The notes: generated by a model not told the origin, from the letters alone. Numbered from the stretch's first letter, positions 25,276 to 35,459 are shown. The stretch is DNA of 64,000 nt from Agrobacterium tumefaciens (GCF_005221385.1 NZ_CP039905.1:186001-250000); one strand, 5' to 3'. Made by a program: numbers and translations.

Positions 25276-27452
25276 GTGTACGATCATAACGATGATGAGG
25301 CCGCGGGCGGTTCAGGAGGCTCGGCCGTTGCAGGCTTCGACTATCAGGTTGCGGTTTCGATATGGTTGGCACTCGACCTCATGGTTGCATCGAAGCTCAC
25401 AAGCGAGATGACACTGGAGCACGTCAGCGAGGAGGACCTCGAAGCCGACCTCAAAGAAACCGATCTTGAGGAGGCAGAACCGGAGAAGGTCGCGACGGTC
25501 GTGCCGATGAAGAATTATCGGCTGATAGTTCAAGCGAAACGTCGCACCGGCAATGCGTGGACGGAAAAGGCGCTCATCAATCTCCTCGAACACGGCAAAA
25601 AAAGAAAGTCCGCGATTAAGCGTTTGGAAGAAGACCCATCGGCTCGATACCTATTGGTCACCAGCGCGGCCGCAAATGCTCCCGTCAATAAGCTTGCGGT
25701 GCGCAGGCCTGGTCGTTGGCCCGCCGCATCTAAAATGCCAGAGAAGGTGGCAGAGGCGAGTGCGGAAAAGATTGGCGGGCGAGTAGCGCTAATAGCCAGT
25801 GAGGATGATGAGCGCCTCGAGAGCGATATCCGAGAACTCCTCATCCGCAGGTTCGGTGTTCCATTCGATTTGTGGAGGGCGTGCCTGAGAGCACTGAAGG
25901 ATGCAGCGTGGGATCGCGTTCGTGGCAAGTACGACGGCCGCTGGACCCGAGAAGAGGTCGAGGAAATCATCGCCCAGCATGAAGGCTACATCGTAAAATC
26001 AAGCGACCAAGACCTGTATGTTCCGCCGACTAATTGGGGAGACCTTAAGCAAGCAATCAAAAGCCGCCATGCGCTGATGATTGTTGGGCAGTCGGGAAGT
26101 GGAAAGACCTCGGCATCGGAAGCGCTCTGGCACGCATTGCGAAAAGAAATTCCGGGGCTTCGACGCGTCCTTATCACTAAGGGACCAGATCAGTTGCGGG
26201 CCGACAGAACGCAGCCACCTGTGCTTTACGACATTGAAGATCCATGGGGTAAGTTTCGCTTTGAACCTGAATCTCGGCCCTGGAACGAACAGCTTGAGAA
26301 GGAATTTCGAAGCGCTCGGCACGACCGGCTTTTCATCGCAACGACCCGTATAGACGTAGCGACGGGAAGTGGGGCACTTGATGACGTTGCAAAATGGCGA
26401 GTTGATCTCGATGCGGAGCACTACGGGAAATCAGAGAAGAAGGCGATCTTTAGAAAGCTGCTCGCGCAGGAACCGACCGACCTGCAAAACTTTGCGCATG
26501 CCCGCGAGGAAGCTGTCCTGTCCGAGCTCATCCTTCCGCTCGAAATCAGAAAGTTTTTCGACGCGCTGCAGGACGCCGATCGAGAGGAAATCGCGAATTC
26601 GCCTGATCGCTCGTTGTATCAGTTGATTGCCAGGGCTCACAGCAAATCGATCGAGAAGACGGTCATAGAACAGATTGAACACCGCAAAGCAGTAAAAGCT
26701 GCCGCTATAATCTGGGCGTTGATCAAGCCTTTTGGTCGCCTTTCCGGTAACGTTTTGCGAACGCTGGAAGATCCCCTTGCAGACGCTGTTGAAGGTCTTG
26801 AGGACAAGCTGGATGAGCTGGTTGGCGCCTTTATTGTCGCACGGAACCTGCGGCAGACCTCCGATGGTTCGCTAAGCTACTATCACGGCAAGGTCGAGGC
26901 CGGTTTCGAAGCAGCACTCGACAATCACCCGCAATCGGTGAGGCGGGCACTGAGGGCGCTTGTCGAGACACTGCTTGATTCTGAGGAGCTTTCTGACGGG
27001 GATTGGGGCATTGAAGCCGCCGTCCAAATCGTGCGCCTCGCCGGCCAGCGGCTAAAGAGTGGAAAGCCGCAAATCGGAAATATCCATCAAGCCCGGATCG
27101 ATGCTTGGCTAGAGCGAGGCATGCCGGATCTGGCAGAACGCACGCTCGATGCACGTCTAGATCTTGCCGCTTCGGTGGGGTCAACCCATTCGAATTTGTC
27201 CGAGCTGGCGCGATGGCTGAAGCATAGACGAGACCATACCTTCAAAGCTCTTTTGGCCTGGAAGGAGCCCGACCGCGATGGTGCTTGGTATGATCGCATG
27301 CAACGCGACCCCAAAGTCAGAATGGTTCTCGAAAATTTTATCCGAACTGTTTTGCCGAGCGACAACGTACATTTCCCAAACTCATTTCATGTCACGGTTC
27401 GGAAGCTGGCAGGAGACTGCACTGAAGCATTTCTCGATGCGGCAACGCGATC
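25276..27452 (+). pseudogene. nSTAND-type NTPase with N-terminal nuclease-like domain, 5' part of an IS-split gene
   Basis: The first part of a gene broken by an IS66 element; as it stands it would encode about 726 residues ending at TAA 27456. An N-terminal restriction-like domain has GFDYQVAVSIW and LIVQAKRR (a QxK variant of the PD-(D/E)XK core). Around residue 270 a P-loop, VGQSGSGKTSASEA, is followed by a Walker-B-like VLYDIEDPWG, as in nSTAND3-type NTPases, then an alpha-helical region. Nuclease-STAND fusions resemble Avs-type anti-phage sensors. The start is GTG 25276 (GGAAGG 7 bases upstream) or GTG 25261. The remainder is at 31299-33131. The truncated product might fold but lacks its sensor half. 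Confidence 0.85.
27445..27452. repeat. IS66 target-site duplication, left copy
   Basis: ACGCGATC immediately precedes the left IS66 end and is repeated exactly at 31299-31306. An 8-bp duplication is the known IS66 hallmark. Confidence 0.95.
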
Positions 27453-27477
27453 GTAAGCATCCGGCGAAGGCCGCAGG

Positions 27478-27821
27478 TCAGGCCGCCTGAGCACTCAGCG
27501 TCTTGGGTGTCCAGTTCCACGGCAGCAATTGCTCGAGCCTGCTGATCGGCGTGTCCGCAATGTTGGCGAGGACGTCGGCAAGCCAGGCCTGCGGGTCGAT
27601 GTCATTGAACTTGGCGCTCATGATCAGTGTCGCCATGAACGCCGCACGTTCAGCACCACGATCCGATCCGGCAAACAGCCATGACTTCCTGCCGAGCGCA
27701 AAGCCTCTGAGCGCTCGTTCGGCAGCATTGTTCGTCAGGCAAATCCGGCCGTCTTCCAGGAATGACGTGAAGCCATCCCATCGCTTGAGCATGTAATCTA
27801 TCACCTCGGCGACGGGAGAAC
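27478..27821 (-). pseudogene. IS66 TnpC, C-terminal part
   Basis: About 114 codons reading SPVAEV, then IDYMLKRWDGF, DGRICLTNNAAERALRG and SWLFAGSDRG, the C-terminal IS66 transposase signature with the NNAAER Glu of the DDE set. It is separated from the N-terminal part (29106-30420) by the IS3 insertion. Removing the IS3 and one AAC repeat joins SRS to SPVAE in frame. Confidence 0.93.
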
Positions 27822-27882
27822 AGAGGTGGCTCGGTTTGTCTGAACAGTTTCGGGCTTTTTGTTAAGTGGATTTCCGCCTCGA

Positions 27883-28713
27883 TTATGCTGCCACCATCAT
27901 TGGTGCCAGCGCGTTGAAGTAGGCCTGATCCGGCGTCTGCCGGTCAAGGGATGAATGTGGGCGTCGGCTATTGTAAAAGGTCAGATAGCGGCCGATGCCA
28001 GCGCGGGCCTCGGACACTGTTTTATAGGCATGGAGGTAGACTTCCTCGTATTTGATCGAACGCCAGAGCCGCTCGACGAACACGTTGTCCCGCCACGCAC
28101 CCTTGCCATCCATTGAGATGGCGATTTCCGCCTTCTTCAGCACCGCCGTGAAGTCCACCGAGGTGAACTGCGATCCCTGGTCCGTATTGAATATGTCGGG
28201 TCTGCCATAACGGGCCAGCGCTTCCTCGACTGCTTCGATGCAGAAGGCTGCCTCCATCGTGATCGACAGCCGCCACGACAGAACCCTCCGACTGAACCAG
28301 TCCACAACGGCGCAGAGATAGACGAATCCGCGAGCCATCGGAACATAGGTCAGGTCCATCGCCCAGACCTGGTTGGGCCTTGTAACCGCCAGCTTGCGCA
28401 GGAGGTAGGGATAGATTTTGTGCCCAGGTGCCGGTTTCGACGTGTTCGGGCGACGGTAGATCGCCTCGATGCCCATCTTCTTCATCAGCGTGGCGACGTG
28501 CCGCCGCCCAGCCTCCAGCCCTTCTCCCCTCAGTAGCCCTTGCAACATCCGACTTCCGGCAAAGGGGTAGTCAATATGCAGTTCGTCGATCCGGCGCATC
28601 AGAGCCAGATCGCCCTCAGACACCGGACGAGGCAGATAATAGACACTGCCACGGCTGAAGCCGAGAAGCTTCGCTTGGCGCACGACGGATAGCTTATGCT
28701 GGCGGTCGATCAT
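27883..28713 (-). CDS. IS3-family transposase OrfB
   Basis: A 276-residue rve-type integrase core. An HTH_21-like region (RRIDELHIDYPFAGSRML) is followed by the catalytic Asp in WAMDLTYVP, Asp in FNTDQGSQFT and Glu in NVFVERLWRS, then the C-terminal FYNSRRPHSSLD. Its start overlaps the OrfA stop by 4 bases, compatible with the programmed frameshift or coupling used by IS3 elements. It appears intact. Confidence 0.95.
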   Translation of the reverse strand: MIDRQHKLSVVRQAKLLGFSRGSVYYLPRPVSEGDLALMRRIDELHIDYPFAGSRMLQGLLRGEGLEAGRRHVATLMKKMGIEAIYRRPNTSKPAPGHKIYPYLLRKLAVTRPNQVWAMDLTYVPMARGFVYLCAVVDWFSRRVLSWRLSITMEAAFCIEAVEEALARYGRPDIFNTDQGSQFTSVDFTAVLKKAEIAISMDGKGAWRDNVFVERLWRSIKYEEVYLHAYKTVSEARAGIGRYLTFYNSRRPHSSLDRQTPDQAYFNALAPMMVAA

Positions 28714-29021
28714 TTCTTTCCGCCCAGCAATCCCGCCTTGCCGAGCGCACCGGATAAAAAATCGTTCTCCAGTGTCAGTTCGCCGATCTTGGCGTGCAGT
28801 GTTTTGACATCGACGGTTGGACCCGCCGGTTCCGCCTTCGCTTCATCACCGAAAACGCCTGTCGCCCCCTCAAGGAGCTGGTCTTTCCACTGTTTGATCT
28901 GGTTGGCGTGCACGTCAAACTGCTGGGACAACTCCACCAGCGTCTGTTCGCCTCGAATAGCGGCAAGCGCCACCTTTGCCTTGAAAGCCGGGCTGTGGTT
29001 CCGGCGCGGTCGTCTCGTCAT
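28710..29021 (-). CDS. IS3-family transposase OrfA
   Basis: A 103-residue HTH_8-type DNA-binding subunit beginning MTRRPRRNHSPAFKAKVALA, with a helix-turn-helix in LVELSQQFDVHANQIKQWK and a C-terminal leucine-zipper-like helix. It is the partner of OrfB, with which it overlaps by 4 bases. GGAG lies upstream of ATG 29021. Confidence 0.95.
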   Translation of the reverse strand: MTRRPRRNHSPAFKAKVALAAIRGEQTLVELSQQFDVHANQIKQWKDQLLEGATGVFGDEAKAEPAGPTVDVKTLHAKIGELTLENDFLSGALGKAGLLGGKK

Positions 29022-29105
29022 GGTATCTCCTGTTCACGGCATCTAAGCCGAAGTCAGGCAGAAATTCCACTTATCCCCGCTGTTCAAATTTCCCGAGCCA
29101 GCTCT

Positions 29106-30420
29106 AACTGCGCGACAATTTTGCCCGCTCGGTTTGGAGCCAATCATGCAGCTCTTCGGCGAGTGGCTGGCTGTCTTTGCGGCGGCGCTCCAGACGCTGC
29201 TCGGCGGCAAGACCGTTGATCTCCCGTTCGACATAGAACAGGGCATCGATCCGTTTGACGGCCTCCAATGCCATTGGCGAGATCGGCGCAGCTTTGCTGC
29301 CACGTTTGGCGTTCGCGGCGATGTCGGCCAGCACGAAGAACTTGCGGCGTGAATGTGCCCAGCAAAGTGCTTGGCGCAGAGGCGCGGGATCGCGATCTAC
29401 CTTGAACAGCGGATTGTAGCCGCCATAGGCATCCGCCTGCAGAATGCCGGAGAAGGTCTTCAGGTGGCGTTCGGGATGCTCCTGTCGCCGGTCTCGCGAT
29501 GCGTAGAACAAAGCCGCAGGCGGTGACAGCCCGCCAAACGGCCGGTCATCCCGGACATAGGTCCAGATGCGGCCCGTATCGGTCTTTCCCTTCGCCAGGA
29601 TCGGCACGGTCGTGTCGTCGCCATGCAGTCGCTCGGCCGCCAGGACATGGGCCTCGATTAACGAATGGATTGGCTTCAGGGCCGCTGCACAAGCGCCGAC
29701 CTGATCGGCCAGCGTCGACATGCTGAGGTCGATCCCCTCGCGGGCATAGCGCTCGCTCTGGCGATTGAGCGGCTGATGCTGGGCGAACTTCTCGAACAGG
29801 ATCATCGCCAGAAGGTTCGGGCCGGCAAAGCCGCGCGGCGTCACATGGAAGGGTGCTGGCGGCTGCGAGATCTTCTCGCATTCGCGGCAGGAGAACTTCT
29901 CCCGCACGGTCTGAATGACCTTCCACTGACGCGGGATGACCTCCAGGGTCTCCGTGATGTCCTCACCGAGCTTCGACAGCTTGGCCGAGCCGCAGCAGGG
30001 GCAACTCGTCGGGGCAGCGATGACGACGCGCTCGCGCGGCAGATGTTCGGGGAACGGTTTCCGTGATGGTCGCTTGCGCTCGAAGGCCCTGACGGTCGAG
30101 GCATTGGCTGCGATCTCCGCCGCCAGTTCATCTTCGCCAGCATCAGCCTCCAGCTCCTCGAGCTGCAGTTCCATCTGTTCGAGAAGCCGCGCTTTGCGCT
30201 CGGAGCGGCTGCCGTAGAGCTCGCGGCGGACCTTCTCGATCTCCAGCTTCAACCGCGCGATTAGCGCCTCGGAATGCGATACGAGCGCCTTCGCGCTGGC
30301 GGCCTCTGCCTTGGCGGTCGCGGCCTCTGCCTCGGCCGCAATCCGCAGAGCACGCTCCGCCGCCAGGGCCGCAAGTGCGCCGGCAAGGTCGTCGGGAAGC
30401 TGTTCAGCCGCATCGTCCAT
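29106..30420 (-). pseudogene. IS66 TnpC, N-terminal part (split by IS3)
   Basis: About 438 residues of the IS66 transposase: an N-terminal coiled coil (EALIARLKLEIEKVRRELYG), a Zn-finger CPCCGSAKLSKLGEDITETL, and the DDE core with ERLHGDDTTVPIL and LQADAYGGYN. It stops artificially at 29104 just inside the IS3 insertion boundary. The C-terminal part is at 27478-27821. Together they give about 550 residues, normal for TnpC, so the split is due only to the insertion. Confidence 0.93.
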
Positions 30421-30465
30421 GACCTGATGGAATCATATTCCATCCAGCGATTCCAGCGTTTTTGC

Positions 30466-30813
30466 TTATCCGGCCGACGTCGGTCGCCAGGTTTTTTGCG
30501 GCATCCGCCAGTCGATCCCTTCCAGCAAATAACCGAGTTGCCCAGGGGTAATCACGACCGTCCCATCGGCCGACGATGGCCATATGAAGCGTCCACGTTC
30601 CAGCTTCTTCGTGAACAGGCAGGCTCCTTGGCCATCATGCCAGATGACCTTGATCAGGCCACCGCCACGACCGCGGAAGACGAACAGGTGTCCGCACATC
30701 GGATCGCGCTTCAGCGTCTCTTGCACCATCAGTGACAGACCAGGGAAACCCTTGCGCATGTCTGTATGGCCTGTCGCCAGCCAGACCTTCACACCAGCGG
30801 GGACCGGGATCAT
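30466..30813 (-). CDS. tnpB: IS66 accessory protein TnpB
   Basis: A 115-residue protein of the IS66 Orf2 family with VWLATGHTDMRKGFPGLS, DPMCGHLFVFRGRGG and LIKVIWHDGQGACLFTKKLE. It overlaps TnpA by 4 bases. The family is needed for IS66 transposition but its biochemical role is not established. Confidence 0.95.
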   Translation of the reverse strand: MIPVPAGVKVWLATGHTDMRKGFPGLSLMVQETLKRDPMCGHLFVFRGRGGGLIKVIWHDGQGACLFTKKLERGRFIWPSSADGTVVITPGQLGYLLEGIDWRMPQKTWRPTSAG

Positions 30814-31220
30814 CGCCGACCCAGCACACAGTCGAGAATGCGACCGAGCGCCTCCGTGTCGATGTCGCTGTCCACACGGACACGGCGACCGCGGCCCAGC
30901 TCAATCGTCACATCGCTACGCTTCCGACGGGGTTGCGGCGCGACTGGCGTTTCCGTGGCGGCGGGCTGGACTGCCGGCGAGGCCTCCGACACGATCACGG
31001 GCACCAACGTGCTCGCCGTATCAGGCCTCGGTTCCTCGATTCGGCAGAGTTCCTTGCGCCACCGAAAGAGCTGGCTCACGTGGATGCCGGCCGCACGGGC
31101 AATCTCGGAAAGAACCGCACCAGGCTCAAGGCAGGCTGCAACTAGCCGCTCTTTGTCCTCGCGAGACCAGCGCCGACGGCGCTCGACAGACGTGATCACT
31201 TCAATCGGATGCTTCGTCAT
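30810..31220 (-). CDS. tnpA: IS66 protein TnpA
   Basis: A 136-residue protein with an HTH_8-like DNA-binding domain (RRRWSREDKERLVAACLE, then EIARAAGIHVSQLFRWRKEL) and a C-terminal basic and acidic tail ending ALGRILDCVLGRR. It is the first gene of the IS66 operon, 78 bases from the right inverted repeat. Confidence 0.93.
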   Translation of the reverse strand: MTKHPIEVITSVERRRRWSREDKERLVAACLEPGAVLSEIARAAGIHVSQLFRWRKELCRIEEPRPDTASTLVPVIVSEASPAVQPAATETPVAPQPRRKRSDVTIELGRGRRVRVDSDIDTEALGRILDCVLGRR

Positions 31221-31298
31221 AGGACTACTCCTAGTGTTTGCACTAGGACTTCCGATGTTCGCATCAAGCTCGCAAGACGGCCCTCACCGTGGGCTTAC

Positions 31299-31306
31299 AC
31301 GCGATC
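31299..31306. repeat. IS66 target-site duplication, right copy
   Basis: ACGCGATC follows the right IS66 end directly and is identical to 27445-27452. Confidence 0.95.
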
Positions 31307-33131
31307 TGTCTACTTTGGGGTCATTACGAACGACGATACGATCGCCGCCGGCGCTCTCGAGAATCTAAGCGCATTCGAGTCGGTCGTTGATGAAGCTGTT
31401 CGCGCCTACACCACTACCGACGAAGAACGAAAACGCAGCGAAGAAAATCATCTTCTTATAGTCAACGAGGAGATTTCGGAGGACTATGCTGAGCATCTTT
31501 CAGACAATGAAGACGGTTACACTGCGGATAAGTATCTTGAGTCATACATCGATGCGGTGCGGGCGGGGCCTGGCTACGCTCACCTCATATCCCATCGCCA
31601 CCTAAAATCGCTGCGCTCACGCTGGCTACGCTCGATGGTTGGGGAAGACGCGCGAAAGCCAACCTTTGAAGAACTTGAGGCAGCCTACGCTTCTTCATAT
31701 GGGACAGAAGATGAAAGTGAGTTTTGGGCCGCACTCGATGCGTCTTGGATGCCCACATTTGCTGAGAAGCTTGAACGCCGGCTGAAGGACAGCCATCCCG
31801 ATCCAACGGTCCGTTCTGCCGCACTTCGGGCCGCGTTCCACCATTGCCCGCAGGCTGTTTCGAACGTGATCTCAGGGCTTTCGGGTCGAAACGACGCCCG
31901 AAGTGCGATTGAGCTGGCGATCGATCTTGCCGACATAAGCGCATTGACGGGCAGAAGAAGAGGCGCTCTTCCTGCCGATGCAAGGGCAAAAATTGAGGCG
32001 TTACCCGACACTCTACGTGAGATCGGCGCAGCGGCCTCTGCAATCTACCAAGAAAAACATCCTTTCGTTGGGAAGAGCGCCATCGAGCTTCTACAAAGCA
32101 TCGTGGATGCACCCGATGACGTGCGTAGACTGCGCCTTGAACTCGCTTTTCACGAGCCTCTCGATGTCAGCCAAGACGTCAAACTCTTCATCAAGGCGGA
32201 GAGACCGCTAGATGACGCTCTACTTGCCATAAAGGTCGCCATCGCGCGTGGCATGACGGATGTGGTCGATGGCGCCCTGGGACACAAATATGCAAAGGTA
32301 GCCGCAGAGGCGCTCACTGCGGTTGCAGCGCCCAAAGCGGGACCGCTGCCACAAGAGATCCTGTCACTTGCAGAGCGGAAATCTAGCCCAACTAGAAAAG
32401 CACTGCTTGCTCAGCTCCAGGCCAAGCCGCACGTTGACCACGTGGATGCGTTGATGACCCTGGTCCAGGATGATTGGTCGAAACACTCCCCTCGCGGTAC
32501 CGACGATGGCAACTATCCGATTGCTCGGGGTGCGGCCGACCTCCTCTCGGAGTTTCCATCGCTTGGCGACGCCACAGTTTCAAAGCTGGTTGAACTCGCT
32601 AGGCATACCGAGGACTGGGTTCTCGCGCGAACTTGCCTTGGGTGCGCGCTTAAGCATGGAGACGACGCGCGTCGATCTGAGGTTTTTCAGATGTCGCAAA
32701 AGGGAAAGCGGCTTGCTGTTGGGGAAGCTGCGAGCGGTGCTCTCATAAACCAGGTCGAGTACCTTTCCGATGAGCTGGTCTCGCGGATAACCCCTAAATC
32801 CTTAATATCACTTCCTGCCTCGATCGCCGACGGTCTTGTCATTGTAGTTGGCATTCGAGGAACGACCGAGGCTATAGATAGGATCGCGACTGCTTTAAAC
32901 TCAGACCAAGACCGCCGTCTGTTCGTGGCGTTGTTAGCAAGGGTTCTGAGAGAGCGAGACCTGGATCATGCGGAGAGGATCTCAAGTCTTCTACCAAGCC
33001 GCCATCCTGCTCGGCATTGGGCCGACGGTTCGAATGATGAAGTGTCCAGTGACGCTTTAATAGATCTTGGAGATGCTGCAACGGCGAAAGAAGTCCTACA
33101 CTGGATAACGGTTACGAGGGCCGCCGAATAG
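31299..33131 (+). pseudogene. 3' part of the IS-split nSTAND gene (alpha-solenoid sensor region)
   Basis: 610 codons continuing the frame of 25276-27452. Removing the IS66 element plus one 8-bp repeat gives an uninterrupted TRSVYFGVITNDDT junction and a protein of roughly 1,330 residues. This half is alpha-helical, with repeated Ala/Leu-rich helix pairs (for example DPTVRSAALRAAFHH and GKSAIELLQSIVDAPDDVRR) recalling TPR/HEAT-like solenoids that serve as target-sensing regions in STAND proteins. It has no start of its own; an open frame reaches back to 31209 inside the IS. No family name can be given for this half. Confidence 0.88.
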
Positions 33132-33286
33132 TTATCCGCGGCCACGTCGAAGGCTGGTTGGCTAGTTCAAGCGCCTATCTTTCACAATGCAATCCGCTGT
33201 GGGCTTAGGCTAGAGACCGCTTTGAGTAACGCGAGTATCGTCGGATTCGTGAAACTCTTGATTCGCAATACTTTGATGGCGACCGC

Positions 33287-34432
33287 ATGGAGATCGAAGC
33301 TCAAACGATAGAAGCAATGTGGCGTGCCTTGCAAAAGCCCGCACCGGCGATGTCACGTCGCGCAAATGCGATGGACGGGCGCATCGCGGCGTCGGGGTGG
33401 GCCTCCGCCGTTGATCTCGAGGACTATCTTCTTTCACAGGATCGCCGACTCGATCCTCCAGCCGTCGTCGACCCCAAAATTTTGGCAGGAGCGCTGGGCC
33501 TGCCTTTTCGCTCGGTGTTCCCTCGACCGCAGCGCCGCAACGACGACGACTCTGGATATGACATGCTTTCAGCGGCCGATACCGCGGCGCTTTGCATTTG
33601 GCTGGAGCGACTCGGCTTCCGCATCGATGTCGCCGACCTTTGCGCGCGCGTTCGCCCGCGTCTGGACGCAACAACGCACCTGACCGACGAGGAGATTTCA
33701 GTGCTCTTCTACGAGGCGAACCGGCACCGCCTCCCGCCGATCACGCTTTCTGCCCCGCATCGGGAGTGGAGGGGCATGATAACGTCGCTCAAGACATCAT
33801 CGGGATATCGCTTGGAATGTGCCTTTGACGACGACGGTCACGCGTTGTGGCTCACCGCTCGGTCCCCAAAGTACCGCAAGCGGCCCGAAGCGATAGCAGT
33901 GACATGCCCCGATTGCGGAATGACGTACGTCAAGGGCTCTCGGACCGATGGGCAATTGCATCGTTCTTTCCACCGGAAGCGATTCTCCGTCATCGAACCC
34001 AAGCCGCATCGACGCTTCAGCGAAGCACTCAATCGAGATCTGAATGCCGCATGGGTAGATGCCAGGTCCCCGAAATGGAAACGCGCAGAAGTCTACAGCC
34101 GGGCGCTCGAATTTAAGCGCGAACTCGGCTACGACTTCACACAGTGGTCGTTAGAAGCCCAGCACGATCCCGACGCGATCGGGTTCCTATTCTCCGACGA
34201 AGAGGAGCGCGTCATCGGCGCGTGCTCTTTCCGGCCGCAGGATGGGGCGAGTGAAAGGCCGTGGCGCCTTGATTGGATTTGGATCTGCCCGGACGCCCGC
34301 CGCCTTGGCCAGCTCGATCGACATTGGGACCGCTTCCGCCAGCGTTTCGGCGTTTTCGACGTCGAGCACCCTGTTTCCGATGCAATGCGTGCTTTTCTGC
34401 GCAAGCGAGGTAGCGCCGACTTATTGCGGTAG
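33287..34432 (+). CDS. Acetyltransferase-like protein with ESCO-type zinc finger
   Basis: A 381-residue protein. The middle (about residues 208-232) carries CPDCGMTYVKGSRTDGQLH followed by SFHRKRF, matching the C2H2 finger CxxCGMxY...H..FH known from eukaryotic Eco1/ESCO cohesin acetyltransferases and some bacterial GNATs. The last 110 residues look GNAT-like (VIGACSFRP, LDWIWICPDARRLGQLDRH). The N-terminal 200 residues are unrecognised. It stands 155 bases after the nSTAND gene in the same direction. Whether it acetylates protein or a small molecule is unknown. Confidence 0.6.
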   Translation: MEIEAQTIEAMWRALQKPAPAMSRRANAMDGRIAASGWASAVDLEDYLLSQDRRLDPPAVVDPKILAGALGLPFRSVFPRPQRRNDDDSGYDMLSAADTAALCIWLERLGFRIDVADLCARVRPRLDATTHLTDEEISVLFYEANRHRLPPITLSAPHREWRGMITSLKTSSGYRLECAFDDDGHALWLTARSPKYRKRPEAIAVTCPDCGMTYVKGSRTDGQLHRSFHRKRFSVIEPKPHRRFSEALNRDLNAAWVDARSPKWKRAEVYSRALEFKRELGYDFTQWSLEAQHDPDAIGFLFSDEEERVIGACSFRPQDGASERPWRLDWIWICPDARRLGQLDRHWDRFRQRFGVFDVEHPVSDAMRAFLRKRGSADLLR

Positions 34433-34506
34433 CATGCAGACGATCACACGGTCACCTCGGGTCTCAGGTTTTGACCCCGTAACCCTCACGCTGCTGGATT
34501 TAAAAA

Positions 34507-35412
34507 ATGGCAACGAACGAACCTCGCGACCATCACTACGTTCCACAGTTCTTCCTGCGAAACTTTGCCGTCGACGAGGCGAAAGCCAGGATAACGACGG
34601 TCGGAAAGCATGGCTCAATGGCGGTCTGGGGCGAACGTTCCATCGAGAGCCTCGGCTACGAACGTGACTTCTATGTGCACCTGCGCGCCGGCATTCCGGT
34701 GTCGGCCGAAACGGATATCAACCGTCGCGTCGAAACGCCGATCTCGCAAAGCGACACGTGGGCAAAAATCGTGAGCGGCCGGACCGACGCCCTCGATCAA
34801 TCCGACAGAGCGATCCTTTACGCCCTGATACGGCATCTCGAGGCCCGGACGCCGCACTACCAAAGCACAATGAATGAGCTCACGCAGATGGCGAGGGACC
34901 CGCTTGCGGAAATCGCTTTCGCCGATGAGGAACGCGCCGCCTACGCGGCGATGCACGCTGATCCGAACCTGGCCAAAGCAATGCAGAATCAAATGGCCTC
35001 ATCAACGGCATGGGCAGAGAGCAGCTTCAAAGGCGCTCTTATGATGATACTTCGCTCTCCGATCGCCCTACGTTCCTCAACAACTCCAGTGTTCTCGATG
35101 CCCGCTCCGCACCATCCGGCAATGGCGCTCCCGCTTCCCGGCATGGTTCCATACCAACTCGTGTTGACGCTCAACCCAACCACGATGGCCTGCCTGGTCC
35201 TCGGCGACTTCGATGGCGCATTTTCAAATCGAGAAATCGACGCTGCTACTGCCATGGGTTTCAACCGGCACTTCGTTGGTCAATTCGCCAAATTCGACTA
35301 TGTACGCCACTTGATCACCCCTGCCGACAACATCGCTGTGGATATGACCTGGGCACCCTACGACCTTGTTGAAAGTTCACAGCGCAAGATTGTCTTTCGC
35401 CGGCGCGCTTAG
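34507..35412 (+). CDS. DUF4238 protein
   Basis: A 301-residue protein opening with the DUF4238 signature HHYVPQFFLRNF at residues 9-20. The rest is mixed alpha/beta with a C-terminal LVLTLNPTTMACLVLG segment. DUF4238 proteins occur in defence islands and phage-related loci; their function is not known, though a nuclease-like role has been suggested from conserved His residues. It lies 74 bases after the ESCO-finger gene, same strand, with a weak ribosome site. Confidence 0.85.
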   Translation: MATNEPRDHHYVPQFFLRNFAVDEAKARITTVGKHGSMAVWGERSIESLGYERDFYVHLRAGIPVSAETDINRRVETPISQSDTWAKIVSGRTDALDQSDRAILYALIRHLEARTPHYQSTMNELTQMARDPLAEIAFADEERAAYAAMHADPNLAKAMQNQMASSTAWAESSFKGALMMILRSPIALRSSTTPVFSMPAPHHPAMALPLPGMVPYQLVLTLNPTTMACLVLGDFDGAFSNREIDAATAMGFNRHFVGQFAKFDYVRHLITPADNIAVDMTWAPYDLVESSQRKIVFRRRA

Positions 35413-35459
35413 GTCTCATCTCGACCAGTTTTTGACGACTACAAGTGAGCGGCAGCCTG

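Larger units (their letters stand above)
27822..29105 (-). mobile_element. IS3-family insertion sequence nested in IS66 tnpC
   Basis: A 1,284-bp element. The ends are near-identical inverted repeats, AGAG(G/C)TGGCTCGG on each side, with further matching TGAACAG inside. A 3-bp direct repeat AAC flanks it (27819-27821 and 29106-29108), as expected for IS3. OrfA and OrfB overlap in the usual way. It is the younger of the two insertions. Confidence 0.93.
27453..31298 (-). mobile_element. IS66-family element carrying a nested IS3-family element
   Basis: A 3,846-bp unit with imperfect terminal inverted repeats starting GTAAGC at both ends (16 of the outer 21 bases match), flanked by the 8-bp repeat ACGCGATC. 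It encodes TnpA, TnpB and TnpC in the usual order on the minus strand. TnpC is split by a 1,284-bp IS3-family element; without that insert the element is about 2.56 kb, normal for IS66. It disrupts the nSTAND gene. Confidence 0.95.

Noticed and set aside
31209..31298. N-terminal 30 codons of the frame at 31209-33131
   Set aside because: They lie inside the IS66 right end; the gene's true upstream sequence is at 25276-27452.
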